A stretch of DNA of 64,000 bases from Tridacna crocea (GCA_943736015.1 OX031071.1:13116119-13180118); one strand, 5' to 3'. Counted from the first letter of the stretch, positions 1 to 9,924 are shown. Translations and numbers: made by a program. The notes: a model not told the origin generated them from the sequence alone.

Positions 1-582
1 CTCATATAAGCATGGCGTTTTATTCTCTAATAAGAAAATGACACAACCTATTGATAATGGCTACCATTTTAATCATTATCTAGATCTACGCCTTATATAC
101 TTCCCATGGCCATCAACAACTATTAGTAATAGTAGCCTCAGCTAGGCCTAAGGCCCTAACTTGGGATAGACCATGGGCAAGCTGATCAGTACGAAGCTAC
201 TTGACATGAAATTCGTGAAAATACAATAAAACATTTAGCCTCTAACGATGTATCTTACCTAGAGCTTTCTTCCTTTGGCTAATTAAACTCTAATAAATGC
301 ATGCATACACAATTCTCCAGGAAGACGCTTTCGGTTTCAAGTTCTCTATCCAAATAGGGGAGATAACACTTCCACAAGTATTAAAGTGCTTATCTCCCTT
401 TGATCTGTACCTGACCCTTTTTTCTAACAAATACTTCAAGAGCGGGATTTTACCGGCGTTTAATTCTTTTTTTCCTGAGAGAGAATTTATTGGAAGAGTG
501 AATTCAATCGATGTTTTTACAGACATTTTGTCAAGATTGATGATTTAGTAAGTTTAATGCATCTACTAAAACTATTGAACCA
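1..582. other. no gene or repeat recognised
   Basis: AT-rich non-coding sequence. Two overlapping open frames on opposite strands near 290-548 have no recognisable domain, no splice context and no family resemblance, so I do not call a gene. Confidence 0.5.
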
Positions 583-690
583 AATGTCAGCCTGTACAGT
601 CAGCTCAGGCTGAAACCGGTCGAAACCTTTTAATACTGGAAAATTCTTGGCAGTCTTCAGGGACCATTACACTGCACGACTCAGTCAAAT
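583..690. repeat. family D hairpin, degenerate copy
   Basis: A CAGCCTG...CAGGCTGAAACCGG foldback followed by TCGAAACCTTTT matches the core of family D (best copies 22084-22230 and 62690-62845). The flanks have decayed, so the ends are approximate. Confidence 0.45.
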
Positions 691-1030
691 TTGCCAAAAC
701 TGATCTCATGGATCCATAGGTGACGACTTGCTTGGTAGTATGCATCACGTGGTACATTAGTTAATTCCCTTTTGCCAGGGCATGACACATTGTATTCGGC
801 GTCAATTTTCGCTTTGTCTCAAAGTCCAACTATTTAAAGGCGGTCAAGTTATTCTATACGAGAACTGTACTGATTTACAATTACACAACAAGCTGTCTGA
901 TTCTCCCTCAGCCAATCAGACGCTCAGTCCTGCATTTCGGAGTTGAAAGCATAGTGGTGCGGTTGATAAATTCGTGGTACCATGTCTCATTGCCTTTTCT
1001 GGCTGGCAAACTGAAATTACTTATAGTCTT

Positions 1031-1227
1031 TCGGATGAGACATTAAACCGAGGTCCCGTGTGACGGTGCTATACGCCGAGCACGTTAAAGAACCAGGCGA
1101 AGCTCTCAGTAGTTTCGTCCTGTATCCTTGCACTGTCCCCAACTAACAACTAATTAACCATCTTCTGGGGGCGTCGCTCACAGATGGGCAACCGGTAGCG
1201 ATGAAAAATAAACGGAAATAACCAAAC
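1031..1227 (+). repeat. SINE-like conserved module
   Basis: The run CGGATGAGACATTAAACCG, then GGTCCCGTGTG, then GCACGTTAAAGAACC, is a block I recognise as recurring in molluscan SINE-type repeats. No tRNA-like head is clear upstream, so this may be the body and 3' part only. Identification is from memory of the motif string. Confidence 0.45.
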
Positions 1228-1400
1228 CAAATTACCTTTTCTACTAGCTATGTAAAAAGTACTCACAGCCCGGGGGTTTTGAAAATAAATTAAAGCCTCA
1301 ATAGGTGCCAAAAGTACATATAAAGTGGGTGTTAAAATGCACTTGAACCCAGATCTTAACACATTCAAAAATAGGAAAATATTGTGTGGGCCACAATCAT

Positions 1401-1630
1401 TTAACTCTTTACCACACAATCCTGACATTTAAAGACCCTGAAGATAAAGGTTTATTTTTCAAACATTGTGAGAAAAGGAGAAAATGCTGGTTACCAGCAT
1501 TTTTCTCCTTTTTCCACATTGTTATTTGACCTTCTGAAAACAAACTTCAATTCAATTCTTAGTTACATTAATTTCGTTGTCTGCAAATACTTCCAAATTA
1601 AACGAGTCTAAAATTTTGTCGTTTGATAGA
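1401..1630 (+). mobile_element. TTAA-A hairpin MITE
   Basis: First copy of the dominant family. The consensus order is TTAA, CYCnTTACCACACAATCC, a spacer of about 40 bp, a hairpin of about 65 bp (arms CATTGTGGGAAAAGGAG and complement, tip GCTGGTAACCAGC), TTTTCAGTCAC, GTCGTCTGCAAATGCTTTC, TTTGTCGTTTGGTAA, TTAA. Here the hairpin is at 1466-1529 and the right end has decayed to GTTTGATAG. TTAA ends and CCC-type termini are the known signature of piggyBac-like transposons. The element codes for nothing and must have been mobilised in trans. Plus strand means the ACAATCC end lies left. Confidence 0.8.
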
Positions 1631-1800
1631 CAGCTAATGTACGGTCGGTCTAAATCTTAGTCGGTGACAGAAACTTGAATTTTAAAAGCTGTTCAAACGT
1701 TGACTACCTATAGTTTACTTTTTACCTGATTTTAAAAAATCATTTTTCTAGCAGCGACTAACACTTGTACCGACCGTGCCATATCAGTGGATATATAGTA

Positions 1801-2029
1801 TTAACCCTTAACTCCATAGATACTCTTTTCTACGAATTGCTTGTAGGAGCCTTTGGAAAACATTGTGACAAAATGTGAAATTGCTCGTGACGAGCAATTT
1901 CACCTTTTGTCACAATGTTTTCTATGCTATCGAAAGTTGTCATGTACCCATAAAAAACGGCGTCATCCCTCCTGTTATTTAGGGTCAATGGGAGATACCA
2001 TGGAAATGCCCTATAAGGCAAAGGGTTAA
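1801..2029 (+). mobile_element. TTAA-A2 hairpin MITE
   Basis: Sister family of TTAA-A with TTAACCC at the left and GGGTTAA at the right. The hairpin at 1857-1921 has the stem CATTGTGACAAAA and a tip GCTCGTGACGAGC. The outer sequence (CCATAGATACTC at left, ATGCCCTATAAGGC at right) differs from TTAA-A, but the CATTGTG stem start is shared. Other copies are at 54583-54826 and 57277-57473, both inverted. Confidence 0.8.
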
Positions 2030-2374
2030 AAGGTATTAATTGAATATCAATGCATTTTCATCCCCTCCCCCCTTTGTTTACGTTTGACAGCTAATGGGGG
2101 GGGGGGGGGAAAGGGAGGGAAGAGAGCTTTCAGCTTCTGCAGGAATAACTTGGAATCTTCGGTCGAGGACATATCACTTGTATTATTATCTGCAAGTTAT
2201 TTTTCCTCTTCCCCACTTTGTACCCCTAATTTTAGAATCTTAAATTACCTTTAAGTACTCTGTTTGAAACCCTTTACCCGACCTTTATCATTCGACATTG
2301 AAACAAAGATGCAACCCTCTGTAAATGTTTTTATTAGACTGTGATTCTGTAACAGGTGGCGAAAAATATATCGC

Positions 2375-2447
2375 GGCTCGACCGGGATTCGAACCCAGGG
2401 CCTCAGGAATACGGTTCCTGCACTCTAACTAACTGAGCTACCGAACC
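2375..2447 (-). tRNA. tRNA-Thr-like sequence, probably SINE-borne
   Basis: The minus strand folds as a cloverleaf: acceptor GGTTCGG pairing with TCGAGCC (two G-T pairs), A-box-like TAGCTCAGTTAGTTAGAG, anticodon stem CAGGA/TCCTG around loop ACCGTAT (anticodon CGT, threonine), and T-arm CTGGG TTCGAAT CCCGG. Position 33 is C rather than the near-invariant T. There is no T-run just downstream, and a second copy lies 241 bp away with the same non-tRNA flank. A tRNA-derived repeat is therefore more likely than a working tRNA gene. Confidence 0.4.
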
Positions 2448-2542
2448 ACATGTCGATACGGCTGCACGATATATCACCAAATACCTGTACCCGACTACAT
2501 TATACCTTTATATCTATCTGTGGGATAGACCAGTATACTACA
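2378..2542 (-). repeat. 165-bp tRNA-headed repeat, copy 1
   Basis: This block, covering most of the tRNA-like part plus a tail running to AGTATACTACA, recurs at 2619-2783 with very few differences. The two copies are in the same orientation and separated by 76 bp. The tail has no poly-A. Confidence 0.8.
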
Positions 2543-2615
2543 TACTTCCCCGCCACATGAAGATTCGTCAACGAATCTCTCAATCACCACTACTCTATCT
2601 CTCTTAATTAGTGGG

Positions 2616-2688
2616 TTATCGACCGGGATTCGAACCCAGGGCCTCATGAATACCGTTCCTGCACTCTAACTAACTGAGCTACCGAACC
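2616..2688 (-). pseudogene. tRNA-Thr-like pseudogene, copy 2
   Basis: Second copy of the tRNA-like head. The internal boxes are kept, but the 3' acceptor strand lies outside the duplicated block and no longer pairs. The anticodon stem also has a mismatch (TCATG), and the anticodon position reads GGT. It cannot form a normal acceptor stem, so I call it dead. Confidence 0.5.
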
Positions 2689-2783
2689 ACATGTCGATAC
2701 GGCCGCACGATATATCACCAAATACCTGTACCCGACTACATTATACCTTTATATCTATCTGTGGGATAGACCAGTATACTACA
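2619..2783 (-). repeat. 165-bp tRNA-headed repeat, copy 2
   Basis: Near-identical to 2378-2542. The low divergence suggests recent local duplication or recent SINE activity. Confidence 0.8.
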
Positions 2784-2827
2784 ATTCCATACTACAAGAG
2801 CCATACTCTGGCGAAAGCAAGTTTTTT

Positions 2828-3090
2828 AAAACTCTTTACCTAGCAACAATATTTTAGGCTTCACCAAATCGAAAGCATTTGCAGACGACAACATAAAGGT
2901 AGCTGAAAATTTGAAATTCTTTTTGTGAACGATAGAAAAAATTGTGGGAAAAGGAGAAAATTCTGGTTACCAGCATTTTCTCCTTTTCCCACAATGTTTT
3001 CTAATGGCTTCTTTGCGATTTTCAACGACAATGAAAAAGTAGGCTAGTGAAAACATTGTGGGAAAAGGAGAAAATGCTGGTTACAAGCAT
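2828..3090 (-). mobile_element. TTAA-A MITE with duplicated half hairpin
   Basis: Inverted copy with a decayed left end (CTCTTTACCTAGCAAC). The main hairpin is at 2936-3001. A second left arm (GAAAACATTGTGGG to CAAGCATTTTC) follows at 3052-3090 in place of the usual right terminus, so the right half was rearranged. Confidence 0.7.
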
Positions 3091-3104
3091 TTTCTTTGAT
3101 AAAT

Positions 3105-3265
3105 CCTTAACCTGCTAAATAAATGAAAATTTTAAAGCCGATGGTAACGAACCTAAATGTTGTTATTTCAAAGGTATTTTTTGGGGAAAATATTTCCGTA
3201 TCGAACAGTGTACATTCAATATCAGACCGCAGATTCGGTGATCTTGACCTCTGCTGTCCGCATAA
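3105..3265 (-). mobile_element. TTAA-B element, degenerate
   Basis: Begins CCTTAACCTGCTAAAT and retains the order seen in good TTAA-B copies (tattttttggggaaaat, then ATCAGACCGC, then GATCTTGACCTCTGCTGTCCGC). The hairpin pairing is mostly lost. Confidence 0.5.
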
Positions 3266-3270
3266 GCCGA

Positions 3271-3928
3271 AGTTTTTGTAGTATTTGTCGAAGACAATAC
3301 CACTATGAGTTCAAGATTTAATTTTGATAACCATGTATCTTGTTTTGTGCAAATCCGAAGGAAATAAACCCAGTTAAACTCATTTTTTCTCAGGCAAATG
3401 AGTTTTACGGTGGCACTCAGATACGCTATGTAATTTGAAATGGCATATTGAAATACATTGGGCGAGGCCATCGATCGTTGAGATACTATTTTTTTTTATT
3501 GAAAATAGCCTCTTTCGCTCATAGCGTTTTATTGGCGCAATGATACAATTTGCCTTCTGACCCTGGGCTTTTTCGTTCCAAAACCAATTCGTTCCATGGC
3601 TTGTTCGTCCTATGATTGCGCGCTATTTATTTGATTGCTCATGAATATTTATAAATCAAGGTAATTGATTGTAATGTTGGAAATTAAATGTAAAAGGATA
3701 GAGTTACTAGTATTTCAAAATTATAGTTTTCAGGAACAAACTTAATTTTGTTCGATATATCAACAGGATTTTTCTTTCTATTCGTTATGCATCCTACTGT
3801 CGAGGGGCGTTACTCCTGCTTCCTCCTAATGATCAAAGGGAGACCACTTATACAAAAATAAACCAAACTTTGTCATGAGTACTCTCCCTCCAACCGAAAA
3901 GGTATTCATTTGCTTAGTGTGTTGACTT
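3271..3928. repeat. dispersed repeat U, copy 1, first part
   Basis: Co-linear with 39634-40500: TTTGTCGAAGACAATACCAC, GGAAATAAACCCA, TTGAAATGGC, a GGCGCAATGATA block, TTCGTTCCAAAACCA, TTTGATTG, and AAGGGAGACCAC near the end. No protein-like frame survives. Family unknown. It is interrupted by the TTAA-B element at 3929-4140. Confidence 0.65.
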
Positions 3929-4140
3929 TTAACCCTTTGGCTGCTAATCGCGACCCGCTGACCTTTTGCTGACAGTGTAGATCAAGATCAGACTTCACAG
4001 AACGTGCAGTCTGATCTTTGATCTACACTGTCCGATAACGAGATATCATTCCCCAAAATAGAACTTTGAAACAGCAATATTAGGGTTATTAGTATCAAAT
4101 TGAAAATTTATCTTTAGTTTTTCAGCAGGAGAAGGGTTAA
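3929..4140 (+). mobile_element. TTAA-B hairpin MITE inserted in repeat U
   Basis: Complete copy with TTAACCC at the left and GGGTTAA at the right. The core is a GTGTAGATCAAGATC foldback to GATCTTTGATCTACAC with an inner AGACT...AGTCT stem around AGAACG. It interrupts repeat U, whose second copy has no TTAA-B here. It shares TTAA plus CCC ends with TTAA-A but little internal sequence. Confidence 0.8.
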
Positions 4141-4250
4141 ACCAATATTTGAACTATATGTCTCTGTTTCTTTCAAACTATTAATTCCACACAGTGGGTT
4201 TCCTTCACAAATACCACTTCAGCGTTCTCAACGCTTTGATTATCTAAGTT
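4141..4250. repeat. dispersed repeat U, copy 1, tail
   Basis: ATTAATTCCACACAGTGG and CAGCGTTCTCAACGCTTTGA match 41258-41330, the end of the second U copy. Confidence 0.6.
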
Positions 4251-4740
4251 ACTGAACATTGAATAACGTTGTTTGGTATCTTAAAATTGCTGTGTTATTC
4301 GGTCTTCTCATGTCACCTTATGTCTTTCTTCTTCCGCAATTTCATCCTATTCTGCAAACCATGCTGCTATCAGGACCACAGTTTGTATTCCTAATGATTT
4401 GAAGGGTTCTCAAAATAAAATAAACACCAAAACAAATTTCACCAAGAATATATTCTGTGTCCCAGTCTGAAGCTGAATCCAAAAGGCGTCTGAACAAGTC
4501 CGAGTTAGAAATGTAGAGCTATCAGTGATTGATTTATAATTTGTTGCTGTTATTGTTGTTAAGAGACTTACTGGGTGCCATCATAGTAAGACTGACAACA
4601 AGATGTTGATCTAAGGGGCTCATACCATATTGCTAGCAAGTCCTAAGACACGTCCAAATAACTACAAGTCTTTAGGAAAACGTGCTTAGAAGTAATGCAG
4701 AGATCTATGTAATTTGTTATAGGCCAAATATGCAAAACAT
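4251..4740. other. no gene or repeat recognised
   Basis: AT-rich sequence without a supported open frame, RNA gene or repeat family that I can name. Confidence 0.5.
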
Positions 4741-4830
4741 CCCTCAATTATGGATGTATGAGATCCACTTTGTCTGACACCCGACTGTACTATATCTAGT
4801 AGACTGGTCCTTTGACAAGCAGAATTTAAA
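4741..4830 (+). repeat. family D element, 5' fragment
   Basis: TTATGGATGTATGAGATCC, GTCTGACACCCGACTG and TAGACTGGTCCTTTGACA match the left part of family D. The hairpin core and right end are missing. Confidence 0.5.
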
Positions 4831-5074
4831 CTCTGTGTATACGAATTTAGACTAGTTCTGGATGCCGATCCTCTTCCGACTCCCCACCCGCGCCCAAATT
4901 ATGCACACTTATTGTTTATAATCTAGCTTACAAACGAGCTTCATGATTCATGGACGTAGACATGGGTGCAGCATTCGCCGCACCAATATGTTCGGTTGGC
5001 ACCAATAAAATTGGCCGATGCGGTATGATGCCGCACCAGTAATATGATGCCGAACCTCTATTTATATAATGCTA

Positions 5075-5310
5075 TTAACCCTTTCAGGGAGGAGCTTTAT
5101 CAAAATCCAGTAGCCTACAGATTACGTCAAGCACGATAAATGGAAGGTAAATGACGTCATATTTCCATCTGGTCGTGAGGCACGCGCAATTTACCTAGGC
5201 AACAAGAACATAAAAATCGGTATTTTCACTGGTCGTATCCGCGTAATATCGAAAAATATTTTCAATGCTATTTCTCGATATCCTACTGCAGAGCATGAAA
5301 TAAATACATA
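5075..5310 (+). mobile_element. TTAA-W element carrying a CRE site
   Basis: Starts TTAACCCTTTC like the other TTAA families and matches 12593-12860 over CATATTTCCAT, GAGGCACGCGCAA, TTACCTAGGCAACAAG, ATCGGTATTTTCAC and TCTCGATATCCTA. It contains a perfect TGACGTCA palindrome (5152-5159). The right end is unclear, so the piggyBac-like assignment rests on the left end. Confidence 0.55.
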
Positions 5311-5439
5311 GCTGCCTTGTTTACAGTTCGTGTTATCTCCTGTCTTCCGCATTTCCTTTCTAGATCGAACGCCATTTTGCTCTGAGCCCGATCGCCTTGA
5401 TGTATGTTCAGTCTATGAATGCTAGATCTATCGCTCCTC

Positions 5440-5705
5440 ACTTACTCCCAGTCCTGTCATGCTGTCATGTAGATCTGTGTCAAGGATGCCAGAATCCGTA
5501 TTAATCATGGCCATCAAGTATCAGTTCGATACCCGGTTGAGGCAAACTTTCTTTCCGGCGTATTTTCGCCTCTCACCTCTGCTGCAGCATGTGAGAATAG
5601 TGAGTCGGTGGCTTTGGAAAGAAAGTTGTGTTAGTACTAGTGTGAGAAAGCCATGATATGACCTTAGCTGTTAAAGTGGCGTTAAACCCCAATACAACAA
5701 ACCAA
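5440..5705 (+). repeat. tRNA-derived SINE
   Basis: A B-box-like AGTTCGATACCCGGTTGAGG is followed by a body CTTTCTTTCCGGCGTATTTT, CTCACCTCTGCTG and GTTAGTACTAG, and by the tail TTAAAGTGGCGTTAAACCCC with a CAA-rich end. The 24945-25240 copy has the same body and tail. The A-box region is degenerate. Confidence 0.65.
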
Positions 5706-6374
5706 CCAACGTTGCCTTCATCTGACGTGAGCGGATGAATGTTTACCCGGTGATGTTGACAAGAACCCACCAAACCAGACAAACATTCACGGCCCAAACC
5801 AGACCTGTACATGTCTTTCCACGTTGTCTTTTCCCTGAACAGTTCCCCTGAAGCAATATGACTCCATCATTGCTGTACGTAGCGTTTAGTTCCTGTGTGA
5901 CTGTTGGAGCATGGTCGTGAGTTTTGTCGAATGTTTTATTAGCATCTAAATTTCTGAAAATGACGCACATGCAAAATTGCAAATCAAGTCTAGATCTAGT
6001 TCTACTTTGCTGATAGATATACATCTACAACGAGAATTAAGATCAAAATTCAATGTTATTACCAATATATCGAACAGAACTTATGAAAATTATTTTGATT
6101 TCAAGACAGATCTACCAAAAATAGCTTTCTTGGCATATTTTGACGACAAAACACTTTTTCATGACGTGTGTACTCAAAAAAATATGACGTCATATGATCG
6201 GAATATTTCTATGTAACGCAGATTCTGATTGGCTATTCTAAACGAGTTGTGCCTGGGTTAAAAAAAAAAAGGGTTTATGAATCTTTGCGACGAAAACAAG
6301 TTAGATATATCACAGTTTTGGAGATCCATAAATTCCATTTCAAATAAGAACCGAGTGAATCACGAGGTGAACTG
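5706..6374. other. no gene or repeat recognised
   Basis: No supported gene. Short overlapping frames on both strands (5743-6216) show no domain. A second TGACGTCA palindrome occurs at about 6184-6191, outside the TTAA-W family. Confidence 0.45.
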
Positions 6375-6500
6375 TGAAAGTAACAGAACATCTGATTGGC
6401 TAAACCGAATGGTTTAGCCAATCAAAAGTTCTGTTACTTTCACATTGACTAAATTCTGAAGAATAAGACTATAAGAACGTTCGAAAGAATGGTTGGTGAC
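6375..6500. repeat. family Q palindrome with CCAAT boxes
   Basis: A foldback with arms GTGAAAGTAACAGAAC ... GTTCTGTTACTTTCAC encloses GATTGGCTAAACC...GGTTTAGCCAATC. Related copies are at 29855-29945 and 59560-59756. The right flank (TTCTGAAGAATAAGA, then AAGAATGGTTGGTGA) matches the terminal part of the 59560 copy, so this is a copy with a damaged left end. Confidence 0.65.
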
Positions 6501-6505
6501 GACAG

Positions 6506-6645
6506 ACCCTGGTCATTTGAAAACTGGCCAAAAGCAAAATGTATCCATATCTATAGGTCAGCCTGGGCGGATTGCACAGGCTGATCTGAATCGATACTTT
6601 TTGCAGATGCATTACGCCCCCTTTTCACAAAGTATGACTCCATCG
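6506..6645 (+). repeat. family D hairpin element
   Basis: GGTCAGCCTGGGC...GCACAGGCTGATC foldback, then GAATCGATACTTTTTGCAG, ATGCATTA and CCCCCTTTTCACA. No target duplication could be fixed. Confidence 0.65.
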
Positions 6646-6686
6646 ATTTAGCCAGTGAGGCATTGTATTGTTTTCTAAATTTAAGG

Positions 6687-7320
6687 TCTACGATGCCAAA
6701 TTCAATCGGCAAACATCGCCGTTTTCGTTAAGGCTATTCATGCCGGCAATCCCGGCAGCTTTCGTCTTTTAATTAAAGAGTTATTAGGAATCGTTAACTG
6801 CATGATTAATTCATCGGTAAACTTCGAGTATCATCGACGTTTTCGTAGAGGCTATTCGGCCAATTTCGGCAGCTTTCGTATTTAAATATGAGAGTTAGGG
6901 GCCTTAGACCTTAAAGTAAGGCAAAGATAAAGATTTAACCCATTACCACACAATCCTTACTTCTGACGCCCCTGAGAAAGAAGCCTTTAGAAAACATTGT
7001 GGGAAAAGGAGAAAATGCTGGTAACCAGCATTTTCTCCTTTTTCCACAATGTTTTTTACCCTTCACAAAACAAATTTCAAATTTTCAGTCACTTTTATTT
7101 TGTCGTCTGCAAATGCTTTCAATTTGGACCTGTCTAAAATTTTGTCGTTTAGTAATGGGTTAACTGATTAATTCATCGGTAGATTTCGCGTAAGGTCGAC
7201 GTTTTCGTAGAGGCTATTCGACCAATCTCGGCTGCTTTCGTCTTTACAAATGAGAGTTTGGGGCCTTAAAGACCTTAAAGTAGCGTAAGACAAAGATAAA
7301 GATTTAAGGAGGTTGGCGAG
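6687..7320. repeat. three degenerate ~140-bp tandem units interrupted by a MITE
   Basis: Units at about 6687-6799, 6797-6937 and 7160-7320 share ATTAATTCATCGGTA, CGACGTTTTCGTAGAGG, CTATTCG, GGCAGCTTTCGT and GGGGCCTTA...AAGATTTAA. The MITE at 6935-7163 sits at a TTAA whose equivalent in the second unit reads GTTAACTGCATGATTAATTC, giving a natural empty site. Confidence 0.65.
6935..7163 (+). mobile_element. TTAA-A MITE, full copy
   Basis: Complete copy with TTAA at 6935-6938 and 7160-7163 and termini CCCATTACCACACAATCC and GTAATGGG. The hairpin begins near 6993. It is inserted in the tandem unit array 6687-7320. Among the best copies for deriving a consensus. Confidence 0.85.
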
Positions 7321-7334
7321 AACATGCATTATCT

Positions 7335-7395
7335 TTGAAATAGTACAAAGCATTGTGTGAAAAGGAGAAATTACTGGTAATCTACAATGTTTCTT
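7335..7395 (+). repeat. TTAA-A hairpin fragment
   Basis: CATTGTGTGAAAAGGAGAAA followed by a shortened right arm ending ACAATGTTTCTTG. Termini absent. Confidence 0.5.
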
Positions 7396-7939
7396 GAAGA
7401 CATCTTCATAGGGTCGTTAGAACACGTGACTTAGTAGCAAAGATCTGATCACAAAGCCATCCTTTGATCACTGACAGGTCTGTTACCCTGGATTTCGAGA
7501 AGGGAAGAAAATAGCGTGGGTACCCAACCTCTACATTTTATGAGGGAAGGATAGGCGAACAACAAAAGAAAGTATTCAAATGCACTTCATGGTCCGTGCA
7601 CAAGTATTGAATTACGTTCCCATGGCAACTATTTATAAACCGGGTAGATTTATCCGAGATTATATACATTTCTTTTTTTGTGGTTGATTATCGATTTTAC
7701 CCTTTCCTAAAAAACCGTCATTTAACATCCCTTACAAGGTATAGTTTTGAAAAATATTGTTTGCCAAAATAAGAGAATATAGATAATCGATATCATATCC
7801 ATTTAATATTTACTTTTTAATTTCAAAGACAAATCTCTCTATATATAAGCTGCGTGTATTTTTTTCTTCTACACAATCTTAAAGAGTTATTTTGGCATAT
7901 TTAAAATTTTGTTGCTTTAGCAAAAGGAAAACGTCAACA
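7396..7939. other. no gene or repeat recognised
   Basis: AT-rich sequence. No coding region, RNA gene or assignable repeat seen. Confidence 0.45.
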
Positions 7940-8150
7940 CACATCCTTCTAAGTAAATAATATGAAACTTTCAAATCGACAGTAAAAACCAGAATGATCT
8001 TATTTCATATTTACTTATTGGACAAAAATATATTCTTATCGGACAGTGTAGATCCAAGATCAGACTGCACGTTCTGTGCAGTCTGATCTTGTATCTACAC
8101 TCCCCGCAATATGTCAGTGAGTCGAGCTTAGCAGCCTTAGAATAAATCCA
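7940..8150 (-). mobile_element. TTAA-B hairpin element
   Basis: Core hairpin at about 8046-8100: AGTGTAGATCCAAGATCAG, then ACTGCACGTTCTGTGCAGT, then CTGATCTTGTATCTACACT. The right side GTCAGTGAGTCGAGCTTAGC matches other copies. The terminal TTAA is eroded. Confidence 0.7.
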
Positions 8151-8270
8151 GTTTTTGCCACCTGCAACTTTTATGGTCCTCTGTGAAAAGAAGAGGTCGT
8201 GATCAGCTTCTTTTTTCATGTATTCCGATCTTAGTCCACGAATTCAGATATTTCGATAGTGGTTAAAGTC

Positions 8271-8457
8271 CAGGGGCGGATCCAGGATTTCTTCAGGGGG
8301 GGGGGGTTCAACTCGGTCAATCTCAGATATGCAGACACGGACCCAAAGCACAAATCAGTCGCCAATGAGTTGGAAGTCCATAAAAAAAAAATCTGGAAAT
8401 TTAGGGGGGTTCATCCGAACCCCCAACCCCCTCCCCCACCCCCTGGATCCGCAAGTG
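8271..8457. mobile_element. hAT-like MITE
   Basis: Left end CAGGGGCGGATCCAGGATT and right end CTGGATCCGC form inverted termini of a type I recognise as a widespread invertebrate non-autonomous hAT-like repeat. The interior has G-rich and C-rich runs (8296-8306 and 8420-8442). The expected 8-bp target duplication is blurred: AAAGTC before and GAAGTC after. Confidence 0.6.
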
Positions 8458-8659
8458 AAGTCTTACATTACTGGGTTAAACTGCATAGAGAGGGAAATGC
8501 TTTGGATGCAACTTGAAATTATCTATGTTTAGGACAGAGATAGAGGATTTAGGTCTAATTATGTTTGAGTGTGTGTGTGGTTTTTTTTACCAGATATCCC
8601 TCTATCGAGGGGAACTGTTGATATTATCTAACCATAAAGTCCGGCGTTCAATACCCAAA

Positions 8660-8796
8660 TACTCGTATGTCCGAATGCGCCTTTTCGCGAGTTGCAGGCC
8701 ATAATAATAATGGTATAAAATACGCGAAAAGCAGCATTCGGACATTTTCGTAAAAAGTCGTCTCGGGTCAGCATGCGCACTCCGCACTGAATAGTT
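8660..8796 (-). repeat. family R fragments, end to end
   Basis: ATGTCCGAATGCGCCTTTTC, GCGAGTTGCAGGCCAT, then after a short AT stretch ACGCGAAAAGCAGCATTCGG, ACATTTTCG and GTCGTCTCGGGTCAGC. Two R termini face each other. The second is cut off by the TTAA-A copy starting at 8797. Confidence 0.55.
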
Positions 8797-9024
8797 TTAA
8801 CCCTTTCCCAAACAATCCCTGGTTTTTACGGGTCAGGAATAGAAGACTTTTGAAAACGTTGTGGGAAAAGGAGAAAATGCTGGTAACCATCATTTTCTCC
8901 TTTTCCCACAATGTTTTATACCCTATCATATAGAAAAATAATCTTTTAGCAACTGTTAATTTGTCATCTGCAAAATGCTTTCAATTTTGTCTGGTCCAAA
9001 ATTTGGCCTTTGGGAAAGGGTTAA
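8797..9024 (+). mobile_element. TTAA-A MITE, full copy
   Basis: TTAA at both ends with termini CCCTTTCCCAAACAATCC and GGGAAAGGG. This is a subgroup with TTTCCC rather than ATTACC termini, also seen at 30213, 42923, 43479 and 60892. Both ends changed together (TTTCCC left, GGGAAA right), so the terminal inverted repeats remain matched. Confidence 0.85.
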
Positions 9025-9044
9025 AACTATACTTTTCGTTATTT

Positions 9045-9205
9045 TGTAATTTTCTGTTTTGTCCAAGTCTGTTATAGGACAAAATCTAATGCAGCTGGAA
9101 AGTGTCGTCTCGGATTAGCCTGCGCGAACTGCGCAGGCTGATCCGACACGACACTTTACGGAAATGTCTGAATTTTCCTTTTCGCGAGCTGCAAGCCATA
9201 TAAGG
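9045..9205 (-). repeat. family R half element
   Basis: AAGTGTCGTCTCGGATTAGC, core CCTGCGC..GCGCAGG, TGATCCGACACGACACTTTA, then the terminal part CTTTTCGCGAGCTGCAAGCC. One of the two hairpins of a full R element. Confidence 0.65.
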
Positions 9206-9384
9206 GCGAAAAGGAATACAATTTCTTTAGCACACTTTGTTTAGTTGAAAAGAATATACAGATTTTGAAGAGAAATGTAAGACGAGAGAATGTATAATTT
9301 TATCCCTTACTTCTGCATATAACATATCTCGGTTTAAACCCCTTCACCTCAAAATACTGAATTTTACCCACGTTTGTAAATGGC

Positions 9385-9655
9385 GAGCAACACGTGAAAA
9401 GGGGCATTCGGAAATTTGCATGCAATGTCGTCTCGAATCAGCCTGTACAGTCCGCGCAGGCTAATTCGACACGACACTTTCCGCTTTTATATTATTTTCT
9501 GTTTTGCGCAAGTCTTCTATTGCACGAAATCTAATAGGGCCGTAAAGTGTCGTCTCGGATTAGCTTGCACGAAATACACAAGCTGATCCGAAATGACATT
9601 TTACGCAAATGTCCGAATGCCCCTCAAGTTCGCGTTTTGCAAGCCAAATGATTTC
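9385..9655. mobile_element. family R element, near full
   Basis: Two hairpins in inverted order. The left terminus CGTGAAAAGGGGCATTCGG and right terminus CCGAATGCCCC...GTTTTGCAAGCC are inverted repeats, each enclosing a GATTAGC/GATCAGC hairpin. The centre TTTCTGTTTTGCGCAAGTC is also found in copy 9045. Confidence 0.65.
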
Positions 9656-9694
9656 AAAATGGACTAGACTGAAATTTTGTCGGTTGATAATGCT

Positions 9695-9924
9695 TTAACT
9701 GATTACCAAACGACAAAATTTTAGACTTGTCCAAATCGAAAGCATTTGCAGAAGACAAAATAAAAGTGACTTAAAATTTGAAATTTGATTTGTGAAGGAT
9801 AGAAAACATTGTGGGAAAAGGAGAAAATGCTGGTTACCAGCATTTTCTCCTTTTCCAACAATGTTTTCTAAAGGCTTCTTTATCAGGGTGTCGTCAAAAG
9901 TAGAGATTGTGTGGTAATGGGTTC
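9695..9924 (-). mobile_element. TTAA-A MITE, nested in an older fragment
   Basis: Inverted copy with left end TTAACTGATTACCAAACGAC and right end GTGTGGTAATGGGTTCAC, where the final TTAA is mutated. Just upstream (9655-9694) lies the decayed terminus of another TTAA-A copy, so elements insert next to or into each other. Confidence 0.8.

Noticed and set aside
1857..1921. GC-poor hairpins as rho-independent terminators
   Set aside because: The stems belong to dispersed elements with conserved termini and are not downstream of genes.
8271..8457. A proline-rich coding exon across the C-run
   Set aside because: The frame is produced by G and C runs inside a hAT-like MITE with recognisable inverted ends.
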